Assembly (NCBI GenBank): GCA_026418615.1
Contig: JAOAAY010000009.1
Coordinates: forward strand, 50,331-112,240
Direction of reading: 5' to 3'
Length of the DNA: 61,910 nt
Source: Candidatus Sumerlaeaceae bacterium
Lineage (GTDB): Bacteria > Sumerlaeota > Sumerlaeia > Sumerlaeales > Sumerlaeaceae
Of this stretch, positions 35,243-44,485 are shown piece by piece; position 1 is the stretch's first letter; each line of letters opens with the position of its first letter. The notes beneath the pieces are model-generated. The model was given only the letters and a program-made list of their open reading frames with translations, made no database searches and had not been told where the DNA came from. Both the position numbers and the translations under genes were made by a program.

Positions 35243-37915
35243 ATGACATTGACAGTAGCAACGCCGGCAGCCTCGGGCATGGAGCGGGTGGATTTCACGC
35301 TCAATGGCCAAGCGGTGAGCACTACGGGGCGGACAGGTCGCACCCTTCTTGAAGTCCTGCGGGAGGATTTCCGCCTCACCTCGCCGAAGAACGGCTGTGC
35401 TCCGCAGGCTAATTGTGGCTGCTGCGCGGTGTTTGTTGACGGAAAAGCCATGCTGTCGTGCGCCCTGCCCGTGGCCAAAGTGGCCGGACGCAGCGTTGTG
35501 ACGCTAGAGGGCGTGCCGGACGAGGACCGCTCACTCGTCGCCGAATGTTTCACTCGAACTGGCGGTGTCCAGTGCGGCTTCTGTATCCCCGGCATGGCCG
35601 TACGCGGCCTTGCTCTCATCCGACAAAATCCGAATCCCACGCGCGAGGAAATTGCCAACGCCCTCAAACAGCACCTGTGCCGCTGCACAGGGTATATAAA
35701 AATCATCGATGCCATCGAACTGATGGCACGGGTCAAACGCGGCGAACCGCTTCCACCAAGAGATGATTCCGGACGCGTGGGTTCGTGCCTGCCCCGGCAC
35801 CGCGGCGCCGAGTTCGTGCTGGGTGACTGGAAGTATGTGGACGACATTTTTCTGGAAGGCATGCTTTTTGCCGCCATGCGGTTCAGCGATCACCCGCGCG
35901 CTTTGGTCCGCAGCATTGACCCCGCACCAGCCCTGGCCATGCCCGGGGTGGTCAAAGTCCTCACGGCGGCAGATGTCCCGGGCGAGCGTCTCGTCGGGCT
36001 GATTACCCAAGATTGGCCGGTGCTGGTCGCCGTCGGCGAGGAAACACGCTGTGTCGGGGACATTCTGGCCGTGGTTGTCGCAGCGGACCAGCATACTGCG
36101 CGCGAGGCGGCGGCGGCGATTGCCGTGGATTACGAGGTGCGCCAGCCGGTGACTTCCCCTGAAGAGGCTCTGGCTCCCGGCGCGCCCAAGATTCACCCCG
36201 GAGGGAATCTTCTTTCGAAGTCCGCCATCCGTCGCGGCGATGTCGAGGGCGCCTTCCGTTGCGCTGCGCACATTGTCGAGGGGACTTATCAGACCCAGTT
36301 TATCGAACACATGTTTCTTGAACCGGAGTCGTGCATCGCCATCCCGCAGACCGACGACACCGGTGCTGTCGCCCGATTGCGAGTGCTGAGCCAAGGTCAG
36401 GGCGTATTTGACGACCAGCGCCAGATCGCGTCCGTCTTAGGGTGGGATAGGAACAGGGTTTATGTGGAACTGGTATCAAACGGTGGCGCCTTTGGAGGCA
36501 AGGAAGACCTGAGCATTCAGGCGCAGGTGTCGTTGGCAGCGGTGCACACCGGACGCCCTGTCAAATGCACCCTCACGCGGGAAGAGAGCATGCGGCTGCA
36601 TCCCAAGCGACATCCCATCCGGATGCATGTCCGGCTGGCTGCCGACGCTGAGGGCCGTCTATTGGGCCTGTACGCTCGCATGATCGGCGACAAAGGGGCG
36701 TATGCGTCCGTCGGCGCAAAGGTGCTCGAGCGCGCGGCAGGCCATGCCACGGGGCCGTACCGCTTCCCCGCCGTGGATATCGAGTCGCTGGCCGTGTACA
36801 CCAATAACACGCCCTGTGGAGCCATGCGCGGTTTCGGCGCCAATCAGGCTGCCTTTGCCATCGAGAGCCTGCTCAATCGCCTCGCACGGGCCGTCGGTGT
36901 AGACGCTTGGGAAATTCGCTGGCGCAACATCCTGCGGCAGGGCGACCGATTCTGCACCGGACAAGTGCTGGACAAGCCGTTTGGCCTCGAACGCACGCTG
37001 CTGGCCGTGCGCGATATCTACCGCGCTGCCCGCTTCGCCGGAATCGCCTGCGGCATCAAGAATACCGGCATTGGCAACGGTATGCCGGACGAAGGGAAAG
37101 CCAGCATCACGGTCGAAGCCCCCAACCGGCTTGTCATCCGCACGGGTTTCACCGAGATGGGACAGGGACTGTTCACCATCTGCATTCAGACAGCCTGCCA
37201 GGAAACGGGGCTACCACCGGGCATCTTTACCGCCACCACTGACACCAGTATGAACTTGGACTGCGGTCAGACAACGGCCAGCCGCGGCACCGTGCTGGCT
37301 GCGCAGGCCGTGATGAACGCCGCCCGCGCTCTCAAAGCCGACCTCGACGCAGGCAAAGCGATCGCCGACCTCGTAGGCCAAGTCTATCGCGGTGAGTGTG
37401 CGTTCACATACACCACCAAACTGGGCGCCGATGTGGAAAACCCCAAAACCCATGTCACTTACGGGTATGCGACGCAGGTGGTGATCCTCGATGACAACGG
37501 GCGCCTCGCGAAGGTTGTGGCAGCACACGATGTCGGGCGCATCATGAATCCCATGCTACTCGAGGGACAGATTGAAGGGTCGATCCACATGGGGCTGGGT
37601 TACGCTCTGACCGAGGACTTTGTCCTGCGCGATGGCCAACTGGTGACGAGAAAGATAAAGGATTTAGGCGTCCTTCGTGCGCACCATATGCCCGAGGTGG
37701 AGGTCATACTGATCGAGGAACCTGACCCGGAGACGGCCTACGGCACCCGCGGCGTCGGAGAAATCGGCCTTGTGCCGACAGCGCCGGCTGTTGCCGGAGC
37801 GCTCGAGGCATTCGACGGTATTCACCGCACAAGCCTGCCGATGAAGGACTCCGAAGCCGCGCGAGCCATCCTCGATCCCGCATGGAAGCCGCGCCGCAAG
37901 CCTGCCGTGGACTGA
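35243..37915 (+). CDS. Xanthine dehydrogenase-type Mo hydroxylase with fused 2Fe-2S domain (selenium-dependent XDH type)
   Basis: Single 890-residue protein: N-terminal plant-type 2Fe-2S (GCAPQANCGCC with Cys52/58/61, then Cys73), alpha-helical second 2Fe-2S (QCGFC, CRC; Cys111/114/146/148), then a long Mo-cofactor subunit from about 175. There is no FAD domain. GAMRGFGANQAAFAIES and GTRGVGEIG with the base Glu840 are the Mo-site motifs. The 2Fe-2S/Mo fusion of this size is the hallmark of the selenium-dependent Mo hydroxylases linked to YgfK and SsnA. Selenium there is a labile cofactor ligand, so no Sec codon is expected and none is seen. It would oxidise xanthine or a related purine. Its stop abuts the convergent hydantoinase stop. 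Confidence 0.92.
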   Translation: MTLTVATPAASGMERVDFTLNGQAVSTTGRTGRTLLEVLREDFRLTSPKNGCAPQANCGCCAVFVDGKAMLSCALPVAKVAGRSVVTLEGVPDEDRSLVAECFTRTGGVQCGFCIPGMAVRGLALIRQNPNPTREEIANALKQHLCRCTGYIKIIDAIELMARVKRGEPLPPRDDSGRVGSCLPRHRGAEFVLGDWKYVDDIFLEGMLFAAMRFSDHPRALVRSIDPAPALAMPGVVKVLTAADVPGERLVGLITQDWPVLVAVGEETRCVGDILAVVVAADQHTAREAAAAIAVDYEVRQPVTSPEEALAPGAPKIHPGGNLLSKSAIRRGDVEGAFRCAAHIVEGTYQTQFIEHMFLEPESCIAIPQTDDTGAVARLRVLSQGQGVFDDQRQIASVLGWDRNRVYVELVSNGGAFGGKEDLSIQAQVSLAAVHTGRPVKCTLTREESMRLHPKRHPIRMHVRLAADAEGRLLGLYARMIGDKGAYASVGAKVLERAAGHATGPYRFPAVDIESLAVYTNNTPCGAMRGFGANQAAFAIESLLNRLARAVGVDAWEIRWRNILRQGDRFCTGQVLDKPFGLERTLLAVRDIYRAARFAGIACGIKNTGIGNGMPDEGKASITVEAPNRLVIRTGFTEMGQGLFTICIQTACQETGLPPGIFTATTDTSMNLDCGQTTASRGTVLAAQAVMNAARALKADLDAGKAIADLVGQVYRGECAFTYTTKLGADVENPKTHVTYGYATQVVILDDNGRLAKVVAAHDVGRIMNPMLLEGQIEGSIHMGLGYALTEDFVLRDGQLVTRKIKDLGVLRAHHMPEVEVILIEEPDPETAYGTRGVGEIGLVPTAPAVAGALEAFDGIHRTSLPMKDSEAARAILDPAWKPRRKPAVD

Positions 37916-39346
37916 CTACGGCTCGCCGCCCGCCGATTCGCGCCGAAGCCACTGCCCGCGCCCATCGGAGGCAAGCACCTTGTAGTCATCTACGATGACC
38001 TCTCCGCGCGAGATGGTGGTGCGCGCGAATCCGGCAAGGTTCCACCCCTGATAAGGCGACCAGTCGGCGTTGGTCTCCATTTGGTCCGGATCCACCCGCA
38101 TGCGCTTGCGGGGGTGAATGATGGCAAGATCGGCGTCGGCCCCGCGCACGATTGCCCCCTTGCGGGGGTAAAGGCCCATCATGCGGGCGGGCTGGGTCGC
38201 CACCAGCCGGCACATCTCCGTGATCGTCAGCCGGCCCTTGAGCACGCCATGGGTGTAGACGATCGGAACGAGCGTTTCCAAGCCCGGCAAACCATTGGGC
38301 AAGCGCGTCCAGTCGCCCCCCCACGCGCCCTTTTGTTTGCGGGTGAAGGTACATGTGTCGGTGGACACGGCCAGCAACTCGCCCTCTTTGAGCGCGCGCC
38401 ACAGCCGTTGGCGATCCGCTGGCGTCTTCACTTGCGGGCTGTGCGCAAACAGATGGCCATCCGGCCGCTCGAACACCGACTCGTCGAGGACGAGATAGTG
38501 GGCGCATGTCTCGGCCAGCAAGGGCGCACCGCGGCGGCGCGCCTCGCCTATGATTTCCGCCGAGCGGCCACAGGACACATGAACTATGTACAGCGGGCCG
38601 CCCGTGACCTCGCACCATAGCGCGGCGCGCTGAACCGCGTCTATTTCCACCACGGGGGGGCGCGTCATGGCATGAAGCCGTGCGCCAAAGCGTTTCATCA
38701 GCGATGGCTTGTGGTAGCGCGATACCATCTCATCAAGGATCATGGGTGATTCGGCATGGAGCAGAAGCAGTCCGCCGGTGCCCCGCAAATCCTCCAAGGT
38801 GCAATACACGGCGCGGTCGTCGCTCATGAGTCCGCGGGAACCGTAGATCATGAACTCCTTGAATGTTGGGAATCCGCGCCGGATCATGCTGCGGATCTCG
38901 CGCCGGTGCTGGTCATAACGCGTGATGCACACATGCCAGGTGTAGTCCACGATGGCCTTGCCCTCGGCACGACGGAACCAATGATCCACGGCTTCGCTCA
39001 GCGACTCGTATTCGCCACTGCCATCGTTGCGCGCATAAGGAGTTGCGAAGTCCACCACCGTGGTCACACCGCCTCGGGCAGCGGCACGCGTGCCAGAGCG
39101 CCAGTCGTCCGAGGTCGTCACGCCGCCGCCTATGGGCAGGTCCAAATGAACATGAACATCCACGGCGCCCGGCAGAACCAGATGACCGGCGGCATCTACT
39201 ATTTTTCTGGCCTTTGCCGCCAGTCCCGGACCAACGGCTTCAATCCGACCTTTGCTCACCGCCACATCGGCACGCAGCATCCGGTCGGGAAGCACAACAT
39301 CGCCGCCGGCAACAACAAGGTCATATAGCACAGACTCTCGCTTCAC
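37916..39346 (-). CDS. Hydantoinase/dihydropyrimidinase family amidohydrolase
   Basis: Opens cyclic ureides (hydantoin-, dihydropyrimidine- or allantoin-like rings). DVHVHLDLP holds metal His65/His67, FKEFMIYGSRG the carboxylated Lys163 bridging two metals, and LYIVHVS, ETCAHYL and AVSTDTCTF the other ligands. At 476 residues it is normal. The start is GTG 39346 with AAGAGG six bases before it; the TTG at 39352 has the ribosome site directly against it. In E. coli, HyuA plays this part in the ygfK-ssnA-xdh purine island; the neighbours here support the same role. It lies 67 bp past the end of the envelope operon and could be read from it, or from its own promoter. Confidence 0.9.
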   Translation of the reverse strand: MKRESVLYDLVVAGGDVVLPDRMLRADVAVSKGRIEAVGPGLAAKARKIVDAAGHLVLPGAVDVHVHLDLPIGGGVTTSDDWRSGTRAAARGGVTTVVDFATPYARNDGSGEYESLSEAVDHWFRRAEGKAIVDYTWHVCITRYDQHRREIRSMIRRGFPTFKEFMIYGSRGLMSDDRAVYCTLEDLRGTGGLLLLHAESPMILDEMVSRYHKPSLMKRFGARLHAMTRPPVVEIDAVQRAALWCEVTGGPLYIVHVSCGRSAEIIGEARRRGAPLLAETCAHYLVLDESVFERPDGHLFAHSPQVKTPADRQRLWRALKEGELLAVSTDTCTFTRKQKGAWGGDWTRLPNGLPGLETLVPIVYTHGVLKGRLTITEMCRLVATQPARMMGLYPRKGAIVRGADADLAIIHPRKRMRVDPDQMETNADWSPYQGWNLAGFARTTISRGEVIVDDYKVLASDGRGQWLRRESAGGEP

Positions 39347-39413
39347 GGCCAACCTCTTGTCCGAACACGCATCGGCTTTCCACCGGGTAACGCGGGGAAC
39401 ACCCTCTTGAAAC

Positions 39414-39830
39414 TTACTGCTGAGCAGACTCCGGAGCAGGCGGCATGGACGCGATAAACTTGCCGATCGCTTTGTTCATGGCGATGAAGATTGTATGCCA
39501 ATCAATTTGCAGTTTTGAGAATTGCGCGTCGCTCATCTGCTGGAGATGCGCCAGGCTGACGGTCTCCGTGAGGACCTTGAGGATGCTATCGGGATCCTTG
39601 AAGTGGGGGTAAGCCGTTTCGACAAACCGGAATCGGTTCAGGGCAAGGACATTCATCAACTGCGCGAAGGTGTTCTCCTCGGCCTCAGTGATGCGCCTGC
39701 CTTCAATGCGGTCGGCAAAAAACTTGAAATATTCCTGCCAAAGCCGGGCATACTCGCGCAGCACGGCCAGTTTCTTCTCAGCAGCCTCACGCTCGCGCAG
39801 CGCGGCTTTCTGTGTCTTGATCAGGGCCAA
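39414..39830 (-). CDS. Small helical protein, paralogue of the protein at 43786-44355
   Basis: A 138-residue, mostly helical soluble protein of unknown function; no signal peptide or membrane span. It shares a spaced pattern with the 189-residue protein upstream of the lipoprotein: LW near the start, FFA, then ITEAEENTF against ITREEEQAF, SLAHLQQM against SLQHLRAL, and DWHTIFIAMNKAIG against SWHYVFIWLSQATG. The start is TTG 39830, four bases past the stop of the 37-codon membrane gene, with AAGGGGAG about ten bases before. It is the last gene of the five-gene minus-strand operon. A family name is not known to me. Confidence 0.7.
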   Translation of the reverse strand: MALIKTQKAALREREAAEKKLAVLREYARLWQEYFKFFADRIEGRRITEAEENTFAQLMNVLALNRFRFVETAYPHFKDPDSILKVLTETVSLAHLQQMSDAQFSKLQIDWHTIFIAMNKAIGKFIASMPPAPESAQQ

Positions 39831-39833
39831 GGC

Positions 39834-39947
39834 TTAGCGGCTCCCCTTGAAGAGGTCGAGAGAGTAAAACAAATACGCGACAAAGATGAGTATCGCGACG
39901 ATGACGATGATCTCGACCTTCGTGATATAACTGAGATCGCCAAACAT
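39834..39947 (-). CDS. Small single-span membrane protein (37 residues)
   Basis: An ATG at 39947 opens a 37-codon frame ending in TAA (39834-39836), missed by usual length cut-offs. The product has a short polar start (MFGDLSYITKVE), one strongly hydrophobic span of about 18 residues (IIVIVAILIFVAYLFYS) and a basic end (LFKGSR). This suggests an inner-membrane anchor with the positive end in the cytoplasm. It sits 16 bp after the lipoprotein stop and 3 bp before the unanchored paralogue, in tight operon order. It may recruit that soluble paralogue to the membrane. Confidence 0.6.
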   Translation of the reverse strand: MFGDLSYITKVEIIVIVAILIFVAYLFYSLDLFKGSR

Positions 39948-39963
39948 GGGCCAGCCGTTCCGT

Positions 39964-42900
39964 TCAGAAGTTTACGATCTTGTCGGCTCGGATGACCTTG
40001 GTGCGGGCCATCGGGTCGATCAACTTGACCTGTATCTCGGCGCGCAGTTTCTTCGCGCGTTCGAACTGATTGTACGCTGTGTCAATGACATCGTACGCAT
40101 CAGGCTTGGACAACTGATCCATGATGTAAAGTTTCTGAAAGTTCATTGCGGCCGCCCGCGCAAATTTGATCGCGACGAGAACCTCTTGATGCGTGCCTTC
40201 CTGAGCCGGAGGCGGTTTCAGGTGGATGGCCCGCAGGTAAATATCAGTCACCGTGTCGCGGAAGCGGTTCGGATCCATCCTACCCGATAACGAAATGGCG
40301 GCTGTCTGACCCGTTGGCGTCGCAATCAGTTTCTTCATAAACGCCCGGTCATAGCCCAGTACAACATCGAACTCCTTGAAGGCCGCATCCAGTTGCGCAA
40401 ACAGTTCCGTCACGGCATCGAAGTAAACCTGCTCCTGCAGGCGTTCCTCAATCCGGTCGGTCAGACTGATGGCATTCTTCAGATTGACATACGATGACTG
40501 GTAATCCTTGCGCCGGAAATCGATGACAGACCGGTTCATGAGGGTCTTCACATCGTCCACTTCCTGCGCCATGTATTCCTCGGCGCGCGCCTCCACGAGG
40601 GCGTTGAGTTTCGCCGTCAACTCCTGCAGGTTCTGCTCGAGCACCAGCGGCGTCGTCTCGATCACGCGCGCAAGCCCCGTCTCGATGTCGCGCAGGCGCA
40701 GTTCGACGGCGTCATAGTTGCGCGTGACATACATTTCGCGCACTTCGCTGATCTCGGCGACAAGACGCTTGACTTCATTGACATTGAAATAATTGGCACC
40801 CGCCCGCAAGGCGGTGTTCAAGGCGCGATAGATGTTGTCAATACGCTCCTGATAAGTCCAGTCGCGCGCATGATCCAGCGCCAGTTGGGCTTGGTAAACG
40901 GCCAGTTTCGCACATTCCTGACCCTGCAACGCCGTTTCAGGCTTCGACAGCAGTTTTTCGGCATTCGAAGCGGAGCGTTCAGCCTCGACCAGCAGCGGAT
41001 GCGACGCCTTCCAGCCGCCATACCGGGTGGAGAGTGCCGCAAGATCGCGCGCCTTGTTGACATTGTAGAGGCGGGCATCGTCGGCTGCCACCATTGCCTG
41101 CTCAGAGGCTTCAAGGGCTTTGAGATTCTCGCCGCGGTCGAGAAACGCCTGAGCCTGTTCATACAAGCGGATGGCTTCCGTGATTTGCGCCGGCGCGAAC
41201 ATCACCGACCCGGCCGCCTCGGCAAGGTTGATGCTGTTGCTTGCAGCCTTGAGGTTCTGAATGGCTGCCCGCCGTGCCGCGTTTGACTCGGCCATCAGGA
41301 TGATGCGCTGAGCCTGCTCGGCGGCAGACAAGGCCCCCAGATAGTCCTGTTTCTGGAGCATCTGCGACGACTCGTCGAGTTTTTGCCGGGCTGCCTCGAT
41401 AGCCGCAGGCTCGTACCGGCGAATGTTTTCCAAACGAATCTCGTCGGCCAGCACCCGCTCCACTTCCGCGCTCAGCGCCATCGCAGCATCCGCTGACGGT
41501 GCAGGGGCCCCGGCCGCACCGCCGTCAATGGCTGTCTCATCCGACGCGCTGCCTTGCACGGCGGACAGGGCGACAAAGGGGCCTGACCCTGTCGGACCTT
41601 CATAGGCACCGCGCGATGCCGACGCATTCCCCTGCGTCTCGCGGGTCGGAACCACAGGTTCCGGGCGCGTCCCGACGATCGCGCCAGTTGGCGCGCCGGG
41701 AGCGGGGTTGATCCTCCCACTCGAGGGCTTGTCGGAAGTCATGAAGGTCCCGCCCGGCACCGTCCGGTTGTCCAGCGGGGCCGAAGAACCATTGTACCCG
41801 TCAACATTCGGCGGGGTGCCGACTCCCACTTGGGCCACCACCCGCGGCTCACCCTCAAACCGCGACGCAGCGAGAGCCTCGGCCAGCATGGCCTCCTTAT
41901 TGTTCAGGTCGCTGCCGCCCGGATATTCGTTCACTGAAGCCCGGCGCGGAGCGCCACCCGCCGGCGCGGCCGGGGCACTGGCCCCCCCTGTATTGCCCTC
42001 GATGCGCCGGATGAGCCGATCGGCGCGATTGCGCTCGTTGACGGCAACGCGCGCCAGTTCCTGTTTCACATTTTCCACATAGGCCCGCGTCTTGGCAGCC
42101 ATCTGGGCCGCATCGCGGTTTTGCTTCTCCGTCACCAGTTTTTGCGTCTGCTCGACCAAGTCTTTAACCTGAGCCAGTTGCTGGGGAACTTTGGTTCCTG
42201 CCCCCATGCGTTCCAATTGTGAGATCTCGTCCTGGATCTTCAGCACGGCATGCTGCGCCACGATGCCAAATGTACTGTTCACCACGGCTTCGGAAACGCC
42301 TTGCGCATCCTTAGCCTGTTCGATGGCCCTCTTGAACTCCTTGGCATCGCGACTGGACGCTGCGTCTTTCACAGTCTTCTGCGCCGCATCGAGGCGGGCA
42401 CTCAGGTTGGCTGCTTCAGACTGGCGTTGAGCCTCGATGCGCTGATCCACAATTTGACCGGGGCCGCCCCCGAAAATCTGGGTCATCTTGTCAAAGGTCG
42501 CACGCGCGCTGCTAAACGCTTTCTCCGCGTCCTGAATGGCTCCCTCGGCCAACGCATCAAAGGCGGCCGTGATGCGCTCCTGCTCGACGAGCGCCCGGCT
42601 CGCCTGCTCTTTGGCGCCGTCGTAGTCGTTATTGTTGAATAGGTCGCGAGCCTGCGCCAGATGATCCTCCATGGCCTTGATGCGTCCCGGCAGGTACTGC
42701 TCGACATCCTGATCACGGAAACGGCGCACGGCCGACTCGACGGAGTTGATCTTGTCCTTGGTAGCCTCGATGCGGGTGACAACGATGAGACGCTCGACCT
42801 TGGGTTTTAGCACCTCGGCGGCGGCAAGGACAGTGTCGAACTGATTCTCGTAGTAGTTGCGAAGGATCTCCTCAAACGATTCCTGCGAAGTTTTGAGCAT

Positions 42901-43731
42901 ATCCGGCGCATAGATGAAGGCTTCCTCCGCAATGGCCTCGGAAATTTTGGATTCGATTGTCTGCAACTCCTCCTGAGAGTTGCGCCGTTTGCTTTCGACA
43001 ATGGCTGCCTCGGCGTCCGTGATGGCCGTGCCCGCGAGGATGATGGCCTGCTTGTAATCGCGGTCCGTTTCCACCTTCGCGCGGATCTGGTTGATGGCCT
43101 CGTTGGTTTTGATGATTGCGTTCGGCAGGAATTCCTTGGCCTTAGCGGCCTCGAGATCCTTCAGCCGGCGCTCCAGTTCCTCCAAACGATTGACAGCCGT
43201 GTTTTTCAGGCTGGCCAGCAACTGGTCAATGGCCGTCCGCGTCTCCTGGGCGGACGCGATGGCACGGTCATATTTCTGCTTGCTGTACGCCTCCTCGGCC
43301 TTCTGCAGACTCTGCTGAGCCTGTTCAAACAGTTTAGCGTTTTCGTTTTGACCGTCGTTGATGCGGGCAACCTCGACATCCTTGCGGGCGGACTTGACGA
43401 TATCATCGGCATAGCGAGCGCGCGCCTGGTTCAGAGCGTCCTTGGACTGGCGCACAGCGTCTGAAGCCTGCTGCAAGGCTTGCGAAGCCTGTTGGGCACT
43501 GAGCGACTCGCGGGCGCTTTTCGCCGCTGACTCGGCAGCCTGAAAAGCCGCCTTGCTCTCCTCGTAATCGCCCGCCTTCCACTCGCGCGCCTTCTGGATG
43601 TTGCTATCGGCCGTCTTGAGTTTGAGTTCTGCCCGCTGCTTGCTGCAGCCTGAACCCAACAGACCGATCACAGCGACCAGCATCCATAGGGCTATCGAGC
43701 CCGCCCGTGACCGACGAATCTCGCTCACCAT
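39964..43731 (-). CDS. Large helical-repeat lipoprotein of unknown function
   Basis: A 1255-residue protein. Residues 1-28 are a lipoprotein signal with lipobox LGSGC, so Cys29 would be lipidated. Nearly all the rest is predicted helix: degenerate units of about 40 residues of the form [YF].P..I...A...L..A.......Y..A...A..A, e.g. near 201 (FLPNAIIKTN), 274 (YAPDMLKTSQ), 346 (YLPGRIKAM), 773 (YEPAAIEAARQK) and 845 (FAPAQITEAI). They resemble DUF4398- or TPR-like units. A Gly/Pro/Ala-rich linker (about 580-745) splits two helical arms. ATG 43731 with AAAGGG six bases before; a GTG at 43767 is possible. Two paralogous small proteins flank it, so a membrane-attached periplasmic scaffold is likely. 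Confidence 0.85.
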   Translation of the reverse strand: MVSEIRRSRAGSIALWMLVAVIGLLGSGCSKQRAELKLKTADSNIQKAREWKAGDYEESKAAFQAAESAAKSARESLSAQQASQALQQASDAVRQSKDALNQARARYADDIVKSARKDVEVARINDGQNENAKLFEQAQQSLQKAEEAYSKQKYDRAIASAQETRTAIDQLLASLKNTAVNRLEELERRLKDLEAAKAKEFLPNAIIKTNEAINQIRAKVETDRDYKQAIILAGTAITDAEAAIVESKRRNSQEELQTIESKISEAIAEEAFIYAPDMLKTSQESFEEILRNYYENQFDTVLAAAEVLKPKVERLIVVTRIEATKDKINSVESAVRRFRDQDVEQYLPGRIKAMEDHLAQARDLFNNNDYDGAKEQASRALVEQERITAAFDALAEGAIQDAEKAFSSARATFDKMTQIFGGGPGQIVDQRIEAQRQSEAANLSARLDAAQKTVKDAASSRDAKEFKRAIEQAKDAQGVSEAVVNSTFGIVAQHAVLKIQDEISQLERMGAGTKVPQQLAQVKDLVEQTQKLVTEKQNRDAAQMAAKTRAYVENVKQELARVAVNERNRADRLIRRIEGNTGGASAPAAPAGGAPRRASVNEYPGGSDLNNKEAMLAEALAASRFEGEPRVVAQVGVGTPPNVDGYNGSSAPLDNRTVPGGTFMTSDKPSSGRINPAPGAPTGAIVGTRPEPVVPTRETQGNASASRGAYEGPTGSGPFVALSAVQGSASDETAIDGGAAGAPAPSADAAMALSAEVERVLADEIRLENIRRYEPAAIEAARQKLDESSQMLQKQDYLGALSAAEQAQRIILMAESNAARRAAIQNLKAASNSINLAEAAGSVMFAPAQITEAIRLYEQAQAFLDRGENLKALEASEQAMVAADDARLYNVNKARDLAALSTRYGGWKASHPLLVEAERSASNAEKLLSKPETALQGQECAKLAVYQAQLALDHARDWTYQERIDNIYRALNTALRAGANYFNVNEVKRLVAEISEVREMYVTRNYDAVELRLRDIETGLARVIETTPLVLEQNLQELTAKLNALVEARAEEYMAQEVDDVKTLMNRSVIDFRRKDYQSSYVNLKNAISLTDRIEERLQEQVYFDAVTELFAQLDAAFKEFDVVLGYDRAFMKKLIATPTGQTAAISLSGRMDPNRFRDTVTDIYLRAIHLKPPPAQEGTHQEVLVAIKFARAAAMNFQKLYIMDQLSKPDAYDVIDTAYNQFERAKKLRAEIQVKLIDPMARTKVIRADKIVNF

Positions 43732-43785
43732 CATTGTCCCTTTACCAATTGAGTTGGTCCGAAACACGCGCCGGCGCGCTGAACA

Positions 43786-44355
43786 CTAAAACCACTGTAG
43801 CCGTTTTCCGATGTAAAACAATGCCCCGCCGATGAGCGCAATGGCAATCCATAACTTCGCGTTTGCCAAGGCGCCCGGCTCCTTCTTGGACTTCGAAGTC
43901 GAGGCCGCACCCTTCAAATCCGACAACTGCGTGCCAACCGCCTTCTTCGCCCGGGTGGCAGGGTCATACTTGTAACCTTCGGCAATATATTGCAGCGCCC
44001 CCGTGGCCTGACTCAACCAGATAAACACATAGTGCCATGAGGCCAAAAGCGTTTGCCGATCCGCCTTTGGAAGGGCGCGCAGATGCTGCAGCGAGATGGA
44101 CTGCCTCAAGAGATCTTGCATCCGGTCCGCCGCAAACTTGATGCCCTCCGGCATCTTCGCACTCAGCGTGCGCTGCAACTTCGAGATCTCGCTTTTCGTT
44201 TCCAGAAAAGCCTGCTCTTCCTCACGCGTGATGGCATCCTCCGTCACGGCCTTGGCGAAAAAACCGCGCAGTGCAATCCAGAGGCTCGTGAGCCTCTGGG
44301 CCTCGGCAAGTGCCAACTCCGCAGGCGTGGGGGGCTTGGGCCCTTTTGCGGCCAT
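43786..44355 (-). CDS. Helical protein with C-terminal membrane anchor, paralogue of the protein at 39414-39830
   Basis: A 189-residue protein. Residues 10-135 share the ITREEEQAF, SLQHLRAL and SWHYVFIWLSQATG pattern with the 138-residue paralogue at the end of the operon. After a charged, Lys/Ser-rich linker comes one membrane span (LWIAIALIGGALFYIGKRL, about 168-186), so it is a tail-anchored protein. It precedes the giant lipoprotein by 54 bp. No enzyme motif is visible; a partner or anchor for the lipoprotein is the simplest reading. Confidence 0.75.
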   Translation of the reverse strand: MAAKGPKPPTPAELALAEAQRLTSLWIALRGFFAKAVTEDAITREEEQAFLETKSEISKLQRTLSAKMPEGIKFAADRMQDLLRQSISLQHLRALPKADRQTLLASWHYVFIWLSQATGALQYIAEGYKYDPATRAKKAVGTQLSDLKGAASTSKSKKEPGALANAKLWIAIALIGGALFYIGKRLQWF

Positions 44356-44485
44356 CGTACAGTCTCAGTCCATCTCTAAACTAAATGATAGTGACCAAAA
44401 GGCGATCCAAGTGCTCGCCTGCAAACTTTTCAGACGCAATAGAGAAATCGCGGAGATCCCCAGAGCGGCACGCGCCGGCAGAGTG

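Noticed and set aside
35243..37915. Selenocysteine codon in the xanthine dehydrogenase gene
   Set aside because: The frame has no internal TGA, and in this family selenium is a labile ligand of the Mo cofactor, not a residue.
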